NCBI RefSeq assembly: GCF_036662795.1
Contig: NZ_JBAFWZ010000043.1
Location: forward strand, 1-15,072
Origin: Lysinibacillus_B sp036662795
GTDB lineage: Bacteria > Bacillota > Bacilli > Bacillales_A > Planococcaceae
DNA length: 15,072 nucleotides
Direction: 5' to 3'
A program made the position numbers and the translations under genes. The notes under the pieces are model-generated. The model was given only the letters and a program-made list of their open reading frames with translations. It ran no database searches and was not told the DNA's origin. Of the stretch, positions 14,051 through 15,072 are shown in pieces (the first letter of the stretch is position 1; each line of letters opens with the position of its first letter).

Positions 14051-14400
14051 TAATCGCTGTCACTAGCTGTACAAATGAATACTAGAATACAACGAATGAC
14101 ATAATGACTTGATTCTATTGTAAGGTAAATCGTCAAAAACGAATGTACATTCAATCGCCCATGGATGAATCGTATACATAATAAGTAATATTAGAAGGTA
14201 TGAAAATTTTCCCTTTTCCAAAATGGAAGCCTAGATGAAAAGCATTAATTTACCCGTACTATATCGTTCAGCCCCCTATTATCTGGTAAATTATTGATAG
14301 ATAGCTTTCCTTTAGTGATATGGTTTTTACCTTAAAATATGTAGGAACTTTTTTAGGCATAACTCCACATCGCTTTTAAGAATATGTAATCAATACAGAG
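14051..14400. other. Intergenic region without visible features
   Basis: AT-rich; no ORF with a usable start, no clear promoter and no strong repeat was found. It lies between the RHS-region terminator and the lipoprotein gene. Confidence 0.5.
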
Positions 14401-14412
14401 AGGTGCAGAATT

Positions 14413-15072
14413 TTGACTAAACGTTACTTACCGTTTCTTTTTGCAGTGACCCTAACCATTGGAGGGTGTGGCTTAATGAATACAAGTAGTACCTCCCCGG
14501 AGAAGAAACTACTAACGGCTGCCCTGCAGGATGATTTTACTAAGGAGTTCATCCCCTCCTCAAAAGAAACTGAAGAAGGATACTATACATTTGAATCGGG
14601 CGTTGGTGGTTATACAATGCTTTTTCCGATCAATGCTGTGATGGATCAAACTTATTATCAATATCGTGACCAAGAGTATGAAGCTATTTTTTTTGGTGAA
14701 GGACGAGAAGAAGAGAACAATGGCTATTCTGTCGTAGGGCATTTCGAAGATCGCAAAATTACAAGGTTGATTGATAGTAACCTAGATTTGATGATTGGGT
14801 CAAAAAAATTAATAACAACTGAAGACTTCGAGAAATATACAATAAGGGATAACGATATCTACTTTGCAGAATATAAGCACAATATAGATGACGACAAAAA
14901 CGGTTATAATTTGAATTTTTTAGGTTATATAAAATCACGGACTAGCGACAAAGCAATACGTTTAACTTATAGTTCTACATGTTTGAGTAAAACGGAAGAA
15001 TGTCATCTTGATCTGGCTCAAGAAAGAGAGCGCGCGAAAAAAATCTTCCATTCTGTTCGATTTACATCTCCC
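14413..15072 (+). CDS. Putative lipoprotein, 3' end beyond the window
   Basis: 220 codons from a TTG start at 14413 run open to the window edge. GAGAGGTG lies about 9 bases upstream as RBS. The N-terminus MTKRYLPFLFAVTLTIGGC is a short lipoprotein signal: two basic residues, a hydrophobic core, and TIGG before C19, the predicted lipidation site. The mature part is hydrophilic and acidic, rich in Tyr, Asp, Glu and Lys, with two later cysteines about 10 residues apart (STCLSKTEEC). No family is recognised. It should be anchored to the outer face of the membrane. A true start at the later ATG (14475) is unlikely because that would remove the signal. Confidence 0.75.
   Translation, partial: MTKRYLPFLFAVTLTIGGCGLMNTSSTSPEKKLLTAALQDDFTKEFIPSSKETEEGYYTFESGVGGYTMLFPINAVMDQTYYQYRDQEYEAIFFGEGREEENNGYSVVGHFEDRKITRLIDSNLDLMIGSKKLITTEDFEKYTIRDNDIYFAEYKHNIDDDKNGYNLNFLGYIKSRTSDKAIRLTYSSTCLSKTEECHLDLAQERERAKKIFHSVRFTSP

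Overview
The window looks like a low-GC Gram-positive chromosome of the Bacillaceae/Planococcaceae type (Lysinibacillus- or Solibacillus-like). This rests on the B. subtilis-like gene order cysK, pabB, pabA, pabC, folP, folB, folK, small HTH gene, dusB, lysS, rRNA operon, on strong AGGAGG-type ribosome binding sites, on GTG/TTG starts, and on intergenic palindromes of a kind I remember from Bacillaceae. The genus is an inference from memory, not from a search.

Layout, read in the direction of transcription of the core block (minus strand, right to left): cysK (11545-10616) has its own promoter and its own terminator. A 1.6 kb accessory stretch (about 9000-10615) follows. It holds a NTP_transf_6-type nucleotidyltransferase gene, a bidirectional terminator, two divergent GC-rich palindromic repeats and a perfect 13-bp hairpin, and it separates cysK from pabB, which are neighbours in B. 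subtilis. Then comes a tight eight-gene unit (8995-3213): pabB-pabA-pabC make p-aminobenzoate from chorismate; folP, folB and folK supply and join the pterin and PABA halves of folate; a 67-residue HTH protein gene and dusB (tRNA dihydrouridine synthase) close the unit before a strong terminator at 3179-3206. A 480-base spacer with short repeats separates it from lysS (2717-1224), which is followed by a hairpin terminator.

From 1223 down to 1 there is no supported gene. The stretch holds a 27-bp inverted repeat and then three evenly spaced sigma-A promoters reading leftward into a conserved rRNA leader. The 16S gene itself must start just beyond base 1.

Right of cysK the strand changes. A 5'-truncated RHS/YD-repeat gene (about 11880-13800), with no N-terminal export region, no visible toxin domain and a damaged pretoxin motif, runs into a 57-codon ORF that looks like an immunity protein or its remnant, then a terminator. 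This is best read as the wreck of a WapA/RHS polymorphic-toxin locus. The right edge carries the first 220 codons of an unrecognised lipoprotein with a TTG start.

The window is mostly well-known housekeeping. The most unusual parts are the RHS/immunity relic, the triple rrn promoter array and the repeat-rich insertion between cysK and pabB. I see no clearly new multi-gene system.
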